In this document: positions 1-14,026 of the stretch, in pieces
Position numbering within the stretch: the first letter of the stretch is position 1
Layout: each line of letters begins with the position of its first letter
Made by a program: the position numbers and the translations under genes
The notes under the pieces: model-generated
The model's database searches: none
What the model was told of the DNA's origin: nothing
Seen by the model: only the letters and a program-made list of their open reading frames with translations
DNA from: Gymnogyps californianus
Taxonomy: Eukaryota > Chordata > Aves > Accipitriformes > Cathartidae
Length of the DNA: 64,000 bases
Direction: 5' to 3'
Assembly (NCBI RefSeq): GCF_018139145.2
Contig: NC_059481.1
Coordinates: 11,148,368-11,212,367 of the forward strand

Positions 1-3000
1 ACTCACACAAAACATATGACTGAAGGATGTGGTAAAAACTCTTTCTGTGCTAAGGCATACGTAGGGTACAATGCTGTTGGCTCTGTAGTTATAGTTTTCC
101 CTATATTGAATATAAAAGGCTATATACTTAGAGGAGCACTAAAAAGACAGTGAGGTTCCACTCAAAACAATGGGATTTTCATCCTAACTTCAGTGGCAAT
201 AGGATAAGGTGTCCTTTAAAGTACGTGGAGAGATGATAAGGTAAGGTTCCAGGGAATAGATTTTGAAGTTTGATTGTTAAGGCTTGACTTATCTCTGCCT
301 ATTTTTTACCACAAAATCTTCTCTCAAAGAAATCAAGCATATGCTAGTGGTGTGTATTAATAACTTATCCGTCATACTAATTCATGGTTATCTAGAAAAC
401 AATTTCACTTATCTGCCATGTTTTCCAAATATATCTAATAAGGTGGTTATTCTTTTTTTTAATGATCAAAGGGGTCCTAGGGCTGAATGAATGTATTGGG
501 CTTTGAGATCCTTGAAGAAAAAAGAAAGAAAAAGAAAAAAAGGAGTATTGCAGGGTTATATTGCTGTTGCCTTTTGAAATAGGCATTAGCTGTTATTCAG
601 CACTGTTCTTGTCTATTAGGAGGATTTAAACCTTGTAATAAAATTAAGCTGTATTTTCTTGGTGACTCCCCCCAAAATCACTCTTCTCATTCTCTCCACA
701 TCAGATTGGTAGAACAGCATTAAAAAACTCCTAATGAAAGTCAAAATGGAAAGAGCTACCAATATGGATATTTTTCTCCTATTAGTCTGCCTGCATAAAT
801 TCAGATCTTCAGATTATGGTAGACTACGCTTGTTAATTCAAGAAGTACTACTGATTTTTGAAGATGGGTACAGTGTGTTCTTGTCAGAGGCAGAAGCAGC
901 TGTAATGAAGTATTACAGGAACAGGTCACGGAGGTGCTATCTAAAACTAACTCTGTATTATGTATCTGAGCATCTACAGTTTCAGCTTGTTAGCTGTTCA
1001 ACTTGTTTACATGTTTTTTTTCTTCTCCTGAATTGGTATTGCAGCTGGCGAGAAAAAGGAAGAGGTGTGTGAAGTCTTTTGTCCTTGATGTACAGGAACT
1101 AGTGAGGACTATCTCAGATCTTCTCTCTTTGTCCATGGGTATAAGACTAATTTAAGATGCAGCTCTTTCAGGTGTGGGGAAAGGTGCTTTGAGAGACAAT
1201 CTATTCCCTTGTCATGGAAAAATGTGCAGGCTATTCAGAGTAGTTTAGGATGAGTCTTCAGATTGCTACAGACTTCTTTGACAGCTAAATACTCTCCCCC
1301 CCCCCCTTTTTTTTTTTGAGTAAGCTCTGCTGCCACAGTTGAGTGTCTGCAAGTCATTGCAGTCATCACATAAGAATGCTGCACAAAAAAGTGATACAGA
1401 ACTTGTACTTGAATGTGCAGCTACAGAGGCAGAGTACGTTCTAATGAACTTTTAAACCACTTCCCCCATTTTTTTCCATTTTAATTTCTTTGAAGGAATA
1501 TGCATGCTATACAAGTATTTATTATTGTTTATAAGAACCTGATTTACTCAGGATTTTATCACACTGATTCAATGTTAATATTATCTACTTTACATTGTAA
1601 CTGCTTGAATGCCTGAGCAGTTCATGCCAGTAAATTAATTTCCTCTTTTGCACAACATGAGGTTTAAAATAATTCTTCATCAGAGTTGGAAAATGTAAGA
1701 GTTGAAAAATCTTTTATTAGAACTTTTATTTCTTATAGTCAACTTTTTCATTTATAAAATGGTATGCATGTATGTGAGAACATATATGATTAAAAGCTCA
1801 TCTGTGTTACATTAGTATAACTAAACATATATATGTGGGCCCACTGCAACGGCTTCAGCCTCCTTTTCTGTAATATGTAGTTTGAGTATATTTTTCTCAA
1901 CCTGTTGGCAGAGTTCAGGTTCTTCTGTCTTTCTTTGAGGGGAAGTTCACAGAGATAATACATGGTGCTGCTAGGTATCTCTTTCTTCCATTGTTAAGAT
2001 TTTTCTTTACTTCTGGAGCTTGTCTGTTGCTGCTTACCTCTTCGAAAGTTTAAATTGCTAAGCACTGTTTTTGTTGCTCTAATTATTCCTGCTTGATGGA
2101 CTTGTGAACAAACCTCCTCCTTTCCCTAACTCCTATCAGTTTATCCTATAGAGAACTAAGGAAGGTTGGGAGTATCTGCCTCTGAGCTTTCTTTGCACTG
2201 TAATTCCAGTTTCTTGGCCTGTTTTTAAAGGGGAAAGATAGGATTGCAGTCTTGAAGGAATACTGAGGTGTAGTTTCTTGCTGTTTGGCCAGATAATCAC
2301 TGTGTATTGGCCAGGTACTGGCATTACCGTCCTACTCCTTGGGATCATTCCAGGTATGGTAGGAGGCAATGGGTCCCCTAAGGCCACTTTTAGAAAAATG
2401 TTCCAGTATCCACTTAATTTTCCCAAGCAAATTTCTGTTATTTGGCCATTATAGTGGGAACAGGAGTCCACTGTACTTCTGTTGTATCACATAGAATTCT
2501 TTCTAATGGTCACTTGGATATATTGTGGGATGTTTCCAGCATTTTTTTAACAAATAGGGATGCTTTCCACCAAAAGTTCAAAACAAAAATGTTAAACTTT
2601 TGCTAAAAGGGCAGTATAGCCAAACCTCCAGTGCATATAATCCCAGCCAGTCAAAGCAGTCATTATAAGAGTGCTTACAGAACAGAACATTTTCAGTGCT
2701 GAAGGTGCTGCAGGCATTTCCTCAGTAGAATTAAAACACTCAATACTCAAGTTTAGCTTGGAAAGAACGTATGCAATAATCAAATGAAAATGCTTCTAAC
2801 CACTTCTAGTTGTTCTGAATCCTCTAAACTGCTTCTTCAAGTGTTGTTGGTTATTTTGCTAATGGTACCAATTTCTCTGTCAAGACAGCCTTGGTTGCAC
2901 AAGCTCTGAAGTGGACAGGGTTCAGAGAAGCCTCTCTGCACCTGCTTTCTAACCATCGTACTGCTTGAAGGCATAGCAGGTTTGCAAAAGCATTTTCTGT

Positions 3001-6000
3001 GCACAGGACTTAGTGCTTGTATAAGAGGATTTTTCAGTAAGTGTTTTTTTACTGTTATATAAATTTGACTGTACATCAGTCCAAGTTATGAAGTATTTTG
3101 TGACAGATTAGCTTCTCATAAAATGCTGTTTTGGCAAATACAAGAAGCAAATGTTTTGAAATGGTCTATGGAGAAAAAAATACCGTAATAGTTAATGAAT
3201 CCAACTTAAAGCTGTGTAGAATTTCAGATTGAAAATACTCCTTTAAAATAATTCCCTCTGTGTTGAAATACGTTGTCCTAAGCTTCTGTATTACCTTCAC
3301 CGTGTAAAGGCTGAAAGTCAGTTTTGTAGAAACACACATGTTGTATGTTTAGGCCCTCTCATGTAAGTGTTTGATGGAATATTACAACTTCATGCTATAC
3401 AGCACAGTGCAATAGCTGTAATTTTCTGCAGAAGCAGCTGCTGGCAAAACCAAAATAGTTACATGTGATTATGTGCCAAAACAACCAAAATTGCCCTTTG
3501 GTTGTGAGCACAGAATTAATGAGCTCTGAGGGGATAATCTAGCATGTGACACAGAATATATCCCAAATGCTGTGATCTGTAAAAAAATTATTTTTTACTT
3601 TAAAGTTATATGAGGTAAGTATGCTTAATCTGGGTCCTCTCTGATAAGCTATGAAATGCAAACAAAGCAGAATTTATCATAGCCTGCACAGGTAAGACTT
3701 CTGAATCGTGTAATCACGTTTATCGGCTAGCCCTACAATGAAATGTTAACTTATCCATTACAAAATTGCTCACAATTACTGGTGTGTGTACACAAGTAAA
3801 ATGCAGTATGTTTTCTAAAAACCTAGTTATAACAAGCTAAACTCGAATTGAAGAAGCAGTGCTGAAATTTATTCCCCTGAAGAGACATGTTTGCTGAAGA
3901 TTATGTCTAAGAAACATAATGGAAACAGCGTAAAATCCTCTCTACAGACTCAGTGTTTGCTGGAATCCAGTCAATTTTAATACCTGAAACACTCAGGATT
4001 ATTAGCAGTTCTAAACGAAGCTTTTGTAAATAGTCTCACAACATCACTACCGCAGTGCAGTACTCCACAGTAATACTTAAGCTAACTCTGAAGGAAATAC
4101 CTTGGCGGCTGCTAGCAGAATGGCCATGTTATTTTGGTGCTCTGACTGTCATAAATCACTCTGCTTCTTAATAAATGTTCTCAGATGGAAGTTTCTCTGC
4201 TGTGATTGGATGACTGAAACGCCTGGCTTTGCTATTCAAGATGAAATGGCTGGTATATATAATAAAGAGGAAATCTCCTGGCCCATATTTTTCTTAATGA
4301 TTTAGATTATATTTTTAGGCTCAGGAGATGCCAGGTCTAGTAGATCTTCTATAAAAACAAAGTAAATAATTGATCAAGGGCTTGAGAGATAAGCAGTAAA
4401 AATCAGGTTAGAGTGTTCTAGATTATGAATGTTCTTTTTAAATGAATAACCAAACCAGTCATTGTGGCTTTGCTTCGTATAAAAATTGGTATGTTCAGTA
4501 ATCCTCATCTCTGCTTGCCAGCGGACTCCCTACATACCTGGAATAGACGCTGATCTAATTCTATAAGACATAAATGATAATTACTCATGTATAAAAGCAT
4601 TAATTTTAAAATTAATGTCTAAATAGACAAACCAGGCAGCTTTTCATAGTCAGTTAGCTATGCAAAAACACTCATCAGCCTCCAAATTGTATAAAAAAAA
4701 AAAAAAAAGTAGTAAAAAAAAAAAAAAATCCCGGGATTAGCCCACAATCAGGCTGCATCTGATCTCTGCTGGAAGAGTAATGTATTGTGGTGAATCACTC
4801 TAGAACTGTCAATTTTTTTAATTTTAAGTAGCTGATTTGGCTGGAGAGATGCTACGGTTCTTCCTCACTGCTAAACTTCCTTTACCCAGTAACTTAAGTA
4901 CTGATATCCAGCTTTCCTGCCTGAAGGAACTGTGTAATCATGTTTAATTGCATTGATATTAAACCTATCCTAACATTACTTGTAAAATCTGCATCTACAT
5001 ACAGATATGAAATACACTAAATTTTGTGCTCATTTCTGTTACAGAGGAAAGCCTAAAACTTTTTTAAGGAAATGCAGTGATTTTCTTCTTTTTTCCTACC
5101 TTAATCTGTGCGTGTAAGAAGTGACAAGTAGGACATAATCCAAAACTGAGTAAAAAATAAAAATAGAAAACACAATCAGTTCTGTTACATGAAAACAGAA
5201 GTCAATATCTGGTAGAAGTTGAACTCCCATTTTACTTTTTTAATCATATTTATCCATCCATATAGGGAGAGATGGGAAGCTTTTTTGTCCTATGGGCAGT
5301 TGAGTCTATTCTGAATCAAGATAATGGTCTGTCCATTGATATAATTTGGAGTTGAATCATAACCGAGAGTGCAAATGAATGACAATGTACAATACATTAA
5401 GCAAAACTTCCTCCTTGTTCTCCCTGGTTATAGATATCTGGTCTGGTTTCCTAACAGTCATTTTCATTGTCACAGATGAACTCTTAAACTCTTCTCTTAG
5501 TATAGCCAACAAATAACTGCAGGGTTCTAAAAAGAAAGTTTCTGTCTGAATAGGCAGTTCAGATTGCTTTCTTTATAAAGTGCAGGATACAAATACAAGG
5601 CCCTGGGTCAGTGTCAGTACTGTTTTTCTGTATTCTTGATAATGCTGCTTTGATAAGACAAAGTCAGTATCACATCCTGTAGACATATTTTGTTTGAACA
5701 AACAAGAAAAACAAAAAAGCAGAGGGGGGCATGCTCGTATTAAAGAAGATTTTATTGAAATATGTGCATAAACTAGCTTAAGCAGGAACAATGCAAAATT
5801 TTCAGTGACAGTGCAAAAATAACCACACAATAATAAAACTGGGGGAACAAAGGAAACAAATAGAAGGGATGAATGTCCTGGGCACTTCTTGTTTGTGATG
5901 CAATTTCTTTTTCTTTCTTCAAGAAAAAAAAAACCCTTGATGAAAGGCAAGCTTGGGAAATTAAAAAGTGTGTTTCTGAGAGAAAGATAATTTTTCTTTA

Positions 6001-9000
6001 GGTCTATTTGTCCTTGTTGACACAAAGATCCAAATCTTGATTTAGAAGTAAGAACAAAAGTGGAAAGAGTGTGCAATTGTATACCATAGTGACAAAAACT
6101 GTCGAAGAAAAAGCAAGTTACCGATATGTTTCTGAGAATCATGAGCTTACTGTGCAGTGATCTCCACTAAAGTATTTCCTGAATGACCTACTAATTGGCT
6201 GTTACATTAGAAAATATAATGGTAGTACATAGGTAGAAATCAACGTAAATTGTGTTGCTGTGCCAGTTGCCTTTACCTGTAATTAAATCCTTAGTTTATA
6301 ATTTTTTCTTAAAATTTAAATACATCCATTTTACATCTTGGTTGTTGAGATGCTGAACTAAGACTGGCAACTTTACTTAGCTCTCTGGTTCCTCTTTTAA
6401 GGAAACACTGAATAGCATAGTATAGGTTACATAGCAAAAAATGTTAGCTTAAGGCTAAAAGACCTTATAGTAAAAAAGGCTGCAGGAAAGTTTGAGCTCA
6501 GCTGCCCAAATATTCTGTTGCTGTTGTCTGTAATATAAAATGTACCTGCCAATACAACCTCTTACTGTGATCAAGAATATTGTTAGATCTGATTATTACT
6601 CCCAACCTCTGCCTTATAAGAGGACCTCTGCACCTGCAGAAGGTGTAGATGCTCAGCACCTATGAGACTGCAGTCTGATAGCATCCAGTCTGTCATGCAC
6701 ATTCAAAAGTCTGATAAAATTACTCTTTTCTTAAAAGTCTTTCTGACTTGATCTACTTGTTTAGAAAATTACTAATTTTTTGAGTCATGATTTGTGGCAT
6801 TTCTTATCCTTTTGTGGTATCTTCAGATCTTTTAATGTGAAGACAAGGAACGTAAATTCAGACAGTGCAATCTGAGGGGGTTCTTCCCAGACATGGAATG
6901 TGCCAAATTGCTTGCTTGTTGATGTGGGCTGTAGCTATAATGCCTGTAAAGGAACTAAGTATTCTGCCAGAGTGCCCCCTCCATCCTGTATTCCCAGAAC
7001 AATTTGAATGTTGTGTCATAGCCCTGTGCCATTTTGAGATCTGCACAGACTTGCACATTTTCTATTCTGCAGATTAAGACATACAGAGCTTTGAAACCAG
7101 GGTGTTTGGGGGAAGGGGAGGCAATGTGCCCCTTCTTCCCCCTGGAAAAACCTCAGTGCCTTCCACACTTTCTCCCTAAATAAGGCAAAATATTCAAAAT
7201 ACAGTTTTATGTGTGTACATTCTATTATTGAGTTGTATGAGCAGCTTTCCTGAAAATTGTGCATCTAGATAATTTATATAAACCCCCCTACTTTAAATTT
7301 AAGGTCTAAGCTAATAATATAAAACTAATATATAAGGACTCCATCTCTTGCTTCTTTGCTTGGTTCCTATTTCTGTTGTGTGATGACTTGAGAAGAGATT
7401 ATAAAATCTTTGAAATAGAGACAATCTTTAAGGAAATGTGTCTGAATAAGGTCTATCTTAGTATCCCACTTTCCCTGAGTGGTAATACTGATAAGGATGT
7501 GATTCATTTTCCTGAACTTCAGACGTGTATGTCTAAACCTGTCTTCTGGACTTGCTTTGTTAGCAGTAGTGGAAAAACAGTCATTTCTAGGATGTGATTC
7601 ATCTTGTTCTCAGGTAGAATTCTGTGTGGTCACTTAGTTTCTATGCCTGTCTGTAAGAGGCACTGAGGTGTCATGGATAAGTTTGTTTAAGGTTCATCTT
7701 TAGTTAATCCAGTGTATGTGATTTTTATCCTGATTATGGGTAAACAGGTAGTTGGTAATTATTTGGTTACTGATGGAAGCTATAACTCTTCTAACTGAAG
7801 AAGATCCAATTCTAGATTATTGGTAGACTTTAAAGATGTAAATGGCACATTAAATTGCTTTAATATAGTTGTTTTTAATGTCATTCTAATGCATGATTTT
7901 GCTGCTATTTTTAATATGGTCTTTCAGTTACCTTTCAATTATCCCTCTGTATCTTTAAAATGACGATGTGTTTTACTATCAGGACCTCAAAGAATATGTT
8001 CTGTGGTTTTGACTTGAGTTGATATATAGTGCCTATAATAATCTACCTAATACGGCTAGCAGTTCTCTTTTTCTCATGATGTTCTGAGATCACATTGCCA
8101 TCTTCTCCATTTATAAATTACCCCAGTGCAGTTGGTGCATTTCTTTTGCAGCTGTCTTTGTGGCTATTATTGTGTTCAGTTTTCTGAAAGTCCTAGATAC
8201 CTGTAGTAAATTCGTTATTTGAAGTTTCTTCTGTATGATTTGTTAAACAGATGATATAGTGCTATTTCTTTCTCTTGGCTTTATAAATAGTCTTATGATG
8301 TATATTTATGTGTATAGTGATATATCTAATATGTTGAAAGTCCTCAAATAGGCAAAAATAGTTTTAATGCCCTGTGGATCACAAGGGTAAATAAAATGAA
8401 TGACAGAATGTTGAGGGGAAACAAGCTGGAATGCTGTTTGTATTCAATACTTTGATTGAAAATTACCAAGACATACAGATAGCTTTAATCAGCTCTGTCT
8501 TAGATTGCACTATATGCAATACTAGCTGTAAGAGGGATGGATGCAACGTACACCCGATATAATGTGGAGAGAAGGAGAAATTTCTGAAGTGGAGAGGCAA
8601 CCTTAATGCTGCTCTACTTTATATCCAGCTATTTTTCTTCTTCCAGTCTGGTATCCTTGGGCCACAGACACATCCACACTTTCTCCTTGGGCGGAATCTT
8701 GGAAAGTGGATGATGTAAGAGAGTTCCCATGGTATACAAACTCCAAATTTTTCCTGTGTTGTTGGAATACCTTTACCAAAAAATGTTTGGTTGTTTTGTG
8801 TGCTACTTTCAATATAGAGACTATTTAGATTTGATAATTTGTTTGATAATGAATATTCAGTATTTAATTCCTGGCTGGGGTTTGGGGTGGCTGAGGAGTT
8901 TCCTCTTCTTCCTTTGATTCCTTACTAAACTGCAGGATCCTTTGCAAAAAGCAAGGACTATTTTTCAGGGGTAGCTATCTGTGGATTTCTCCAGTTCTAT

Positions 9001-12000
9001 TCATTGTTTTGAGATTCCAATGGTGTTAGAAAGACCTGATAGATCTGTCGAGCCACTTATCATTTGTCATGTGTTTTGAGCAGTTGCTTTTATTCCCGTA
9101 GTTTAAATTATGAATGGTTGGTTGTAGTCATGGTGTTTGAATTGTTCTGTTTGACTTTGCTCCTTAAGTCATCTTTCTCTGTGATTCAGCTTTTATTTTT
9201 TTCGAACCTATGTGTTGGAGGAATCCTGAGCAGTTTTCTGGGAAAATAGTCTTTAGCTGCCAGTGCCCTAATGATGCATCTCTAAGGCATCTTCCTTCAA
9301 GATTATTGAACGTTCATTCAAAGACGATGAAACATTCTGCTGATGCCATTGAATAGTACGCTTTGTGCTGCACTACTTGCAGATATTTATGGGTTTTATT
9401 TTGAATTTTAAACACCAGCTTGACTTACCTAGTAAGAATTTTTTTTCATTGGTTCTTAATTTATGATTTATCATTAAGACTGGATATTGCAAAATAACAG
9501 CTGGTACATCCTTTGCTCTGCGTAAATTTATTTATTCTTGCAACTCTGTATTAAGTAGGAATTTTCTGAAATTAGAGGTACTACTTAAGGTATATGTTGC
9601 TGATTCCTTAAGGAGCTTTATGTCCTTGTGCCACTGAAATACATAATGGAAGGTTAAAGGGCTTGGGGTATAGCTCCAGCTTTTTCAGATAGTGATTTGT
9701 TAAGCATTATCTAGCAATTCTAAGTCTTTTCATGCAGAATATTTGTCTGTAAAATATTGCTTGAAAGGATGTTATCCTATCTAATTAAATATTCCTATCA
9801 TTAATTTCACTTATTCCAATACTGTTAAATCTGTAAATCTTTTTTTAATTGGCTGCTGTTTTGGTGGTAATATATATTTGTTTAGGGCCCATCCATTTGC
9901 TGGAACTGAATTAATGATTGTCTTCCTGCCAAAGTATAGCAATAAAAAAATAATTCCACACACCTTTCTTCCTATTAATACCTTTCACCCCAGGTTGATA
10001 TACAAAAGTAATTGCATTAACCTTTCTCCAGTATTCTATAGGAGTATCCGAGGCTTCTTCCATAAAAACTCCCACCTCCTCTGATACAAAATGATCAGAA
10101 TTATACTATTTTCTGTATATTTTATTTTCCTCTAGTTCTTAAAGATACTTTTTTCTTTTCTTGAAAAGCAAGCCTGTGTATCAAATATGCTATAATCTGT
10201 GTGGAATGTATGTGCAGAAATGGAGTGGGTTGCATTCTGGTGTCTGTCACTGGTACAAGCCTGAAGTAATTCTGTGGGGTGAGGTTAATCATGGAGCTTA
10301 GTGTAGTCTGAATCACTAAGTCTGCTATTGTGGCTGACCTACAGTTATTGCAAAGACATTTCAAACCTACGTATTCCATTTTTTCCGAACATGAATAGAC
10401 TAGGACCTAATACGAATTTCAAAATCAAGCCTTTCTTTTTGCATGTGGTCAGAAGCCTTTTAACATTTTAAAGCTAAGTCTTTGCTGTAGAAACAATGTT
10501 GGTTTCAGTGCCAATATTGAATTGCAACTGTGATTTGGATGGAGGAACTCTGCAGCTGCTTGGCTGCTAGTCTGTCACGTGGTTGAGCAGTGGTAACAGA
10601 GACTGAAGAGAAAGGGCATTTACAGCTCTTACTGTGGCTTGCCTTCCTGACTATATCCACGCTGAACATATAGTTGCAACAGTTACCAGTATCAACTGTT
10701 GCAAAGGAAAGCACAAGAAACCTACTGAAAAGCATTAACTGTTCATCAATTTGAGAGTCCAAAGAATGATCTTCCCCTTCTACTTTGTAGGTTTGGAGAG
10801 TAGAGTAGATTTGGAATCCTAAAACAAATATATTAAACCTCTGTCATATTTCCTGAGAAGGGGTTCAATAAAATCTGTCAGTTATCATGGGAGGTTATGA
10901 AAGCTTTATAAAACCTTTTTTCACTTTAACTAGTTCAGGAAAAGAGATTACCCTATTTCTGATAGCAGTCATAAAGATTATAATCTGTATAATCTTTTAA
11001 TGGCATCATCAGAAGAAGTTTGGTTATCTTAGAAGAGCGTCATCCTCAGCAACTCAGTCCATCTTTCAGCATTAGTTATCCAAGTGAAAATAACATGCCA
11101 GTCTCAAGTGTGCTTTATCACTGGGACAGCTGCCTAAATAGATGAGATTTCAGTAATGACAATTTTTGCATCAGTGGGAGCATTAGTTAAGTGTGACACC
11201 ATCTGAATACATTCTCAGCCTCAGAATAATCAAGTGATATCCTTTATTATACACATAGTGTGTAATTTGGATACAAAAATACCTCTCATGGTAAAGCTAT
11301 GTTTTATCTCCTAACAATTTATTTCAACTGTATGACTAAGCTGGAATTGTGAAAAGCATAAACGTGATGTCGTATCTGCAGTTTGCATATTTATATTGAT
11401 AGTTTCTTTCTAGTTCCCATATAACTTGGGCAGATTTACATCATCTTTGTATGCCATGCTTCACTGCATGTCAGTTGTGATGCACATTTGTGTTAGGACA
11501 TGCTTTAGAGAAACAAATTCTGAAATGCCAGGAAATAATCGAAGTGCTACTTCCTGGCATTCTGCCTACCTGAAAAAAACCTGATGGGTATATGGGATAA
11601 CAGTTTTCTCACATTGGTTTAGATTGCTACTGAGCATATTTTTTCTGTCCTTTTGGTAAGAAAATAGGAGTAAGGTTTCCAGAACTTATCAGCAGCATTC
11701 TCAAGTCTGCATTCTGCTTTGCTGATCACCAGTCTGCCATTGGGACGTTTGATTTTCATCATGGAGAAGGAACAGAGCCATCAAGCATGAAGCTGCATTG
11801 CAGTTGATGACAAGTGCTGTACGGATGGACCAAAATTTCAGGCGTGTTATATAGGGACAAGAGATCTAGAAGGAGACATGGGATTATAGGGTGGTAGCAG
11901 AGGATGAAAGGATATGGAGACATTTGGATGTAGTGCTGGTTATATGGGATGGGGAAAGACTGAGTAGAAAGCTGGGAAAGGCATATCAACAGCCCAGTAA

Positions 12001-13560
12001 GACAGCTGCTTCTGCCACTGGAGTAGCTAATAGGACTTTCTAAGCAGTCTAAGCTTGGGAACCCCTTTGCCACAAAACTGCTGTCAATTGATTCCTGACT
12101 TTCAAAAATAGGGCAATTTCTTGACAGAGGTGAAACTCTGTGTCCTAGCAAACTAAGCACAGCACTGCACAGACGGCCATATAATCTGTGGTATAGGTAG
12201 CAGCTTTGGAGCAATTAACAGCCTGGGAAAGAATCCTGCAACTCTGCCAACTAAGCAGGTTCCGTACCACAGCCTTGGATAGGATGTTCACAGTGATCCG
12301 ATGGCCCATTTCTTTTTTAATGAACAATGTTCAATTTCTTTTTGATTGTAATGCAGAGAAAATCCTGCAAGATTAGACAGATGGGGAAACAAGAGTGCTG
12401 TGTTGCTTGTTCTTCTCCAAATGGTAGCTCATTATTATTATACTCTTTTTACTCAATCATTATGCTCTGAAATGGACAATAAAGATGAAGAATTGCTGTT
12501 TGTTATGCTATATGGTCTCTGGAGTGCAGTTCTATTTATGTTCTCAGAAAGAAATCTTCAGTTTGCTGTTATGATAGATACTTACTAGTTTTATTATATC
12601 TATGAAATTATAAACTAAGCTTGCTTAAGATATAATTTCTTCTGGGAATTTCTATGCAAGGTCATATTTCTTTTTTTTTCCTTTGCAAGGTTAATACTAA
12701 AAGCAAAACTCATATATGCACTTCTATGATAAGCTAGGATATCAACTGCAGAGTAAACAATTATTCTTGTAATCTTCGTTAGCATCAGAAAGGCTATGCA
12801 CATCTAAGTAGAACTTTGTGATAGCTTCAGAATAGTCTGCCAAGGCCTCAGAAGTGATTTTTCAGGAGTTTTTTACATATTTGGTTTTGTTGTTGTTCCT
12901 TAGAATGTCAATATTTTGCTAGTGGAACACATTCTAAGGCTGTTCATTGTGCAAAGAGATATGTACATCTGTGTGATGTTAGTAGTCTTTCATAAAATGG
13001 ATTATCTGCAATAATAGGGTAAAGAGCTCAAGCAGTACTTTAAACTTCAGTGAGATTCTTTTTTGGTGAACATTTCGTTGGAGGCTAGTAGTGGGAATAT
13101 AAATAGAATCAGATAATGAAGTTACAGTTCTGTCAATGTTTGGTGTGGTGTTTTGGTTTTGTTTTTTTTTTAAGAGCCAAATGAAGTTTTAAATAGTGTA
13201 CATAAATATTCTCTATTCTGAGAATACCAGTTGAGGCATTAGATTCCTGATCTTGTTTTGTAAAATATAGAAAGCTGAAAAACTTACTGTGATACAGCAG
13301 AAGTTGAGCAGAACAGAGGTGAGATAGTGTAACTGGTTCCTACACCATAAGGTAGGAAGTACTTGCACAACACAGTGAGACTTTTTTCTAAATCTGTCTG
13401 CCATACAGCATGAAAAAGGTATTTTGTATATACTTGCAATATGTATAAGCTATCAAAGAGATCCCCATGATCCTGTATTACAGCACACACAAGTAGACTT
13501 CTAAGATTGTGCAGTGATGGTACAGGACACCTGTTCAGAATTTTGAGAAAGAGATTAGTA
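1..13560. other. AT-rich intergenic region left of GLDN
   Basis: I find no coding exon of a known family on either strand. Open frames here are short or explained by T-rich composition (the longest, 189 codons on the minus strand at 5573-6142, has no recognisable homology). Visible items are a C10/T10 tract near 1297-1317, two A-tracts at 4693-4728, a 20-bp AT palindrome at 4598-4617, a minus-strand AATAAA at 5751-5756 followed by a T/GT-rich stretch, and a perfect 11-bp inverted repeat at 11524-11561. In mammals CYP19A1 lies head to head with GLDN, so this could be the CYP19A1 upstream side. Nothing in the sequence proves that. Confidence 0.6.
4693..4728. repeat. paired poly(A) tracts
   Basis: A run of about 16 A, then GTAGT, then a run of about 15 A. 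Low-complexity sequence with no attached retroelement body that I can recognise. Confidence 0.85.
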
Positions 13561-14026
13561 TTGTTGGAGCAGGTCCGGAGGAGGGCCACAAAAATGATCA
13601 GATGGATGGAACACCTCTCCTATGAGGAAAGGGTGAGAGTGTTGTGGTTGTTTAGCCTGGAGAAGAGAAGGCTCTGGGGAGACCTTATTGTGGCCTTTCA
13701 ATACTTAAAGGGGGCTTATAAGAAAGGTGGGGACAGACTTTCTAGCAGGGCCTGTAGCGATAGGACAAGGGGTAATGGTTTTAAAATAAAAGAGGGTAGA
13801 TTTAGACTAGATATAAGGAAATTTTTTATGATGAGGGTGGTGAAACACTGGAACAGGTTGCCCAGAGAGGTGGTAGATGCCCCATCCCTGGCAATGTTCA
13901 AGGTCAGGTTGGATGGGGCTCTGAGCAACCTGATCAAGTTGAAGATGTCCCTGCTCATTGCAGGGGGGGTTGGACTAGATAGCCTTTAAAGGTCCCTTCC
14001 AACTCAAACCCTTCTATGATTCTATG
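13561..14026 (+). mobile_element. CR1 LINE, 5'-truncated 3' fragment
   Basis: This is the 3' end of a chicken-repeat-1 type non-LTR retrotransposon in + orientation. Translation gives the conserved C-terminal segment of CR1 ORF2, with landmarks such as LSYEERV, FSLEKRRLWGDL, CSDRTRGNGFK and KHWNRLPREVVDAPS. The frame stays open for about 143 codons from the element start to the TAA at 13987-13989. The DNA ends with the CR1 hallmark: a GGTCCCTTCCAACTC-type sequence followed by two ATTCTATG-like units at about 14012-14026. The reverse transcriptase and endonuclease parts are missing, so this copy cannot move by itself. The left boundary is estimated from where CR1-like sequence begins (TTGTTGGAGCAGG); no target-site duplication was seen. 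Confidence 0.93.

Noticed and set aside
734..1072. 112-codon plus-strand open frame
   Set aside because: Composition looks random, with no domain and no supporting signals.
2136..2471. 111-codon minus-strand open frame
   Set aside because: No homology recognised, and no start context or neighbouring exons.
4598..4617. 20-bp palindrome CATTAATTTT / AAAATTAATG
   Set aside because: Only A/T apart from the ends, so likely by chance in AT-rich DNA.
11759..12214. 151-codon minus-strand open frame
   Set aside because: No recognisable domain, Ser/Leu/Pro/Tyr-rich composition typical of chance, and no splice or promoter context.
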